Assembly (NCBI GenBank): GCA_003643975.1
Contig: QNAR01000001.1
Location: 1-34,479 of the forward strand
Length of the DNA: 34,479 nt
Source of the DNA: Thermotogae bacterium
Lineage (GTDB): Bacteria; Thermotogota; Thermotogae; Petrotogales; Kosmotogaceae
Direction of reading: 5' to 3'
A program made the translations under genes and the position numbers. Positions 31,868-34,479 of the stretch are shown one piece after another. The notes below the pieces were generated by a model that was given only the letters and a program-made list of their open reading frames with translations, did not search any database and was not told the origin of the DNA. The number at the start of each line of letters is the position of its first letter. Position 1 is the first letter of the stretch.

Positions 31868-32767
31868 ATGATTGCAGTAATCGGTAGTAACAACGTTGAT
31901 ATAGTTTTGCGAGTACGGCACTTTACTTTGCCCGGTGAAACACAGAAAAGTGAGGAACTTCGATTTTTCCCCGGTGGAAAAGGGGCAAATCAAGCAGTTG
32001 CTTCTAAAAGGCTCGGGGCTGATATTTATTTCCTAAGCTGTGTGGGTAATGACGCCAACGGGCAATTTATCACTGGAAAATTAAAAGATGAGGGATTAGA
32101 AGAGCATCTCGTTCCAACCAATGTACCAAATGGAGTTGCTGTTATCGAGGTAACCCGTTCTGGCGAGAATAGAATAGTGATTTACTCAGGTGCCAACGCT
32201 CATTTAACGGAAGAGCTTGTGAATTCTAAAAGAGAAGAGCTTTTAAAAGCAGATTTTCTCTTGCTTCAGAATGAAATTCCTTTTGCAGCGACTTTAGTAG
32301 CGGCGAAGTTGTTTAAGGATGCAGGAAAATTCGTCATATTCGATCCAGCACCGGCTACTGAAATCAGCGATGAAATCTCAAAATACGTGGACATAATAAC
32401 ACCAAATGAAGAAGAAGCCAAAGCAATAGCCAAGGCTGATATGTCTCCAAAGGCGCTTGTCGATGCTCTTTTAAAAATGGGATTTGGCAATGTATTGCTC
32501 AAACTTGGAAGCAAAGGCGGGATATTCAAAGGCGAACTCGGTTCTTTTGATTTTCGGGCTTTTGAAGTTAATACTGTGGACTCAACAGCAGCTGGTGATG
32601 CTTTTAATGGTGCACTTGCAACCGCACTGAATCGAAAAATGGACATTAAAGAAGCCGTGAAATTTGCCAGTGCTGCTGCGGCCATATCTGTTACCAGACA
32701 GGGAGCTCAGCCTTCACTTCCATATTTGGACGAAGTAATTTCTTTTCTCAGTGAGGTGAAGAAATGA
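31868..32767 (+). CDS. rbsK: Ribokinase
   Basis: It phosphorylates D-ribose to ribose 5-phosphate. The 299-residue PfkB-family protein has the N-terminal signature FFPGGKGANQAVASKRLG, the second signature DSTAAGDAFNGALA with the catalytic Asp, and PNEEEAKAI. The ATG at 31868 has GGGAGG 6 bases upstream; an in-frame ATG at 31820 precedes the terminator hairpin and is rejected. It overlaps rbsD by 4 bp. Its product can serve as a transketolase acceptor, a possible metabolic link to the inositol operon. Confidence 0.95.
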   Translation: MIAVIGSNNVDIVLRVRHFTLPGETQKSEELRFFPGGKGANQAVASKRLGADIYFLSCVGNDANGQFITGKLKDEGLEEHLVPTNVPNGVAVIEVTRSGENRIVIYSGANAHLTEELVNSKREELLKADFLLLQNEIPFAATLVAAKLFKDAGKFVIFDPAPATEISDEISKYVDIITPNEEEAKAIAKADMSPKALVDALLKMGFGNVLLKLGSKGGIFKGELGSFDFRAFEVNTVDSTAAGDAFNGALATALNRKMDIKEAVKFASAAAAISVTRQGAQPSLPYLDEVISFLSEVKK

Positions 32768-33162
32768 AAAAAACTGGAATAATAAATAGAGAGCTTGGAG
32801 CTGTTATAGTCAAGCTGGGGCATACTGATGCCATTACAGTGTGTGATTGCGGATTACCACTTTCCGAAGAGAAAAAAGTTATCGACCTCTCCATGAGAAA
32901 GGGCTTTCCGGGATTGATAGAAATTCTTCAGCCGCTCCTCGAAGAAATTGTCGTTGAAAGAGCTATATTGGCCAAGGAGATAATAAAAGCAAACCCCGAA
33001 ATGCACAAAAAACTCTTGGAACTGTTAAAGAATGTGGATATTGAATATGTAGAGCACGAAGATTTCAAACATATGGCACTCGAAAAGTCCAGAGCCATAG
33101 TGAGAACAGGTGAAGCTACACCTTATTCCAATGTCATTCTCTTTTCAGGGGTAGACTTCTAA
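32764..33162 (+). CDS. rbsD: D-ribose pyranase
   Basis: It interconverts the pyranose and furanose forms of ribose so that ribokinase receives its substrate. The 132-residue protein matches RbsD along its length: LGHTDAITVCDCGLPL with the catalytic His/Asp region, KVIDLSMRKGFPG, ESxAxVRTGE-like SRAIVRTGEATPYSN and the C-terminal VILFSGVDF. The GAGGTGAAG ribosome-binding site lies in the end of rbsK. The stop codon overlaps the stop of the opposing DUF401 gene by 4 bp. Confidence 0.96.
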   Translation: MKKTGIINRELGAVIVKLGHTDAITVCDCGLPLSEEKKVIDLSMRKGFPGLIEILQPLLEEIVVERAILAKEIIKANPEMHKKLLELLKNVDIEYVEHEDFKHMALEKSRAIVRTGEATPYSNVILFSGVDF

Positions 33163-34340
33163 AAGCCTACAATAAGAAAGTAAATACACACAGTTACCAA
33201 GGTAGAAACACTCAGTGGAATAATTATCCTTCTCACCAATGCCGTATAGCTGACAGAAAAGTATTGGGTAGTGAGTGCAACACAGAGATGCACTGGTGAG
33301 AGTAAAACCCCTGCAACGGCAAAGGTATAGGCGAGCAGGGCAGAAGGGAACATAACCTGCGTTGCAACAAGGCTCATCAACAATGGAAAGCTCAGTCCCA
33401 CAGATGCCTGGGTAACACCCGTCATCATTCCCATAATAAAAGGCAACGCGATAATCACCAGAACCGGCGGCACAGACCATGAAAGCAATTCATTGCTCAT
33501 GGTTTCGGGGATGTGCGATATCTCCACAAAAGCTTTGAAGAAAAAAACTGCAAGCAACAGAAAAAAGGTTTTCCACTTCAAGGAATTTTTGAAAATTTTA
33601 AGCCTATCCTTTTTTGTGAACAAATATATCAAGGATACAGCAAGCACTACAAGCCAGCCCGGTTGATTCAAAATAACCAGAACTATCACCATGGCTATGG
33701 GCCATGAAGAAATGAGCAATTCTTTAAGGGCATCAAGAGAGAATTTGATCTCAGGTCTTATCCTGACCATATAGAGATAACCTATGACAATTGCTGCGAT
33801 TCCCGCCGGGAGCATTCCGATAATCATCGATTTCAGTGGAGTATTTGCCATACTCGAAGCTATAACTATTGCTGGATACAAAGGCCAAAAGTACTCCATA
33901 GAATGTCTAAACCAATAATTCGTTACCATTGAATCTTCATTTGTAATGGTAGGATCTCTAAGCGCCATTTCTTTAACCATCGGCGCCGAGAACATAGCGC
34001 CTCCGGGCATTGGAAGCAGGCCCATGGTGGCTGGCATTAAAGAAATCGCAACTCTTGGAGCGGTGAATATCCTACCAATCGCAGAAGTAAACCTGGCGGC
34101 ATCACCGCTACGATTAAGCGTTTCACCCAGGAGATAAATGGAAAAGATCGTTATCATTACTTTCCAGAAATTCCAATCCGACACTTCTTTAACAAAGGCA
34201 TCATAATACAGCACAGGTTCAATTAAAAGCATCATACCTATTGCTAAAATTGCTATGATGAGAGAAATCGTGATATCTTTTATATAGCGTAGAGATAGCA
34301 TCATTGCTAAAATCCCAAGAAATACCGATAGTGTTGTCAT
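33159..34340 (-). CDS. DUF401 family integral membrane protein (putative permease)
   Basis: This 393-residue protein has about ten to eleven hydrophobic segments, resembling the DUF401 group within the ion-transporter superfamily of Na+/H+ antiporter-like and dicarboxylate permeases. Conserved stretches include LLPMPGGAMFSAPMVKEMA (around 113-131), YWFRHSMEYFWPLYPAIV and a symmetry-related second half with PFIMGMMTGVTQASVGLSFPLL. The substrate is unknown. AAGGTG lies before the ATG. It converges on rbsD with a 4-bp tail overlap and no room for a terminator. Confidence 0.82.
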   Translation of the reverse strand: MTTLSVFLGILAMMLSLRYIKDITISLIIAILAIGMMLLIEPVLYYDAFVKEVSDWNFWKVMITIFSIYLLGETLNRSGDAARFTSAIGRIFTAPRVAISLMPATMGLLPMPGGAMFSAPMVKEMALRDPTITNEDSMVTNYWFRHSMEYFWPLYPAIVIASSMANTPLKSMIIGMLPAGIAAIVIGYLYMVRIRPEIKFSLDALKELLISSWPIAMVIVLVILNQPGWLVVLAVSLIYLFTKKDRLKIFKNSLKWKTFFLLLAVFFFKAFVEISHIPETMSNELLSWSVPPVLVIIALPFIMGMMTGVTQASVGLSFPLLMSLVATQVMFPSALLAYTFAVAGVLLSPVHLCVALTTQYFSVSYTALVRRIIIPLSVSTLVTVCIYFLIVGF

Positions 34341-34394
34341 GGAATCACCTTAGAAATAGTTTGCATAACGAATTATACAACAGGAGTGATAATT

Positions 34395-34479
34395 ATGGGA
34401 GGCCAAAAGGAAAATATTTTTGCTCTGAGATTTTCAAAAGAACTCCAGATTATTAACGAAAAATCTATGGATGGCGGCA
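34395..34479 (+). CDS. Unidentified protein, N-terminal fragment
   Basis: An open frame starts at an ATG preceded by CAGGAG (8-base spacing) and runs off the right edge after 28 codons without a stop. The visible residues (MGGQKENIFALRFSKELQII and a few more) are not enough to name a family. It is transcribed divergently from the DUF401 gene across a 54-bp gap. Confidence 0.55.
   Translation, partial: MGGQKENIFALRFSKELQIINEKSMDGG

Noticed and set aside
30995..31993. 332-codon open frame antisense to rbsB and rbsK
   Set aside because: It lies opposite a well-recognised gene, has no ribosome-binding site, and its Cys/Tyr/His-rich composition is typical of a shadow frame.

Overview
The window looks like a chromosomal segment from a Thermotogota bacterium, most plausibly a Kosmotoga or Mesotoga relative. 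This rests on the gene repertoire (orphan BMP lipoprotein, HAE3-type RND exporter, archaeal-like GAPDH and PGK paralogs, split transketolase), a moderate GC content, strong GGAGG ribosome-binding sites and very tight operons. The genus is an inference; no rRNA or marker gene is present. No tRNA, rRNA, CRISPR array, transposase or phage gene was seen.

Region 1 (1-14458, all minus strand) is one long operon with overlapping or nearly abutting genes. In transcription order it encodes an archaeal-type GAPDH-like enzyme, a PGK-like kinase, a LarA-type nickel racemase, transketolase N and C halves, IolB, IolD, IolE, two IolG dehydrogenases, malic enzyme, and a sugar ABC transporter (binding protein, permease, start of the ATPase). 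The upper myo-inositol pathway to 2-deoxy-5-keto-D-gluconate (DKG) is complete. The usual lower enzymes IolC, IolJ and IolA are absent from the window. The remaining genes fit an alternative lower pathway: transketolase removes a C2 unit from unphosphorylated DKG and leaves D-malate semialdehyde; the GAPDH/PGK pair oxidises this to D-malate with ATP formation; the LarA homolog epimerises it to L-malate; malic enzyme makes pyruvate. The carbon skeleton and the stereochemistry both work. This is the main candidate for a new system. The 398-bp leader (14459-14856) holds three related LacI-type palindromes, one lying inside the spacer of the best promoter candidate, plus the terminator of the preceding gene.

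Region 2 (14857-22866) is a mixture of single genes: a BMP-family binding protein, a truncated DUF2202 ferritin-like remnant, 3-methyladenine DNA glycosylase Tag, an RND/MMPL exporter, an M24-like protein that has lost most of its metal ligands, a double GNAT-like protein and a GPH-family sugar symporter.

Region 3 (22949-27386, plus strand) starts with a clear fluoride riboswitch followed by a mutually exclusive intrinsic terminator. The first gene behind it encodes not CrcB or a fluoride channel but a duplicated CPxC...CxxH protein (DUF6062-like). A MoxR ATPase, DUF58 protein and DUF4129 membrane protein follow closely, so a fluoride-responsive operon of unknown function is suggested.

Region 4 (27418-33162, plus strand) is a self-contained ribose operon: LacI-family regulator, rbsA, rbsC, rbsB, rbsK, rbsD, behind two abutting perfect palindromic operators. 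It meets a DUF401 permease gene tail to tail with a 4-bp overlap. A further plus-strand gene begins at the right edge.
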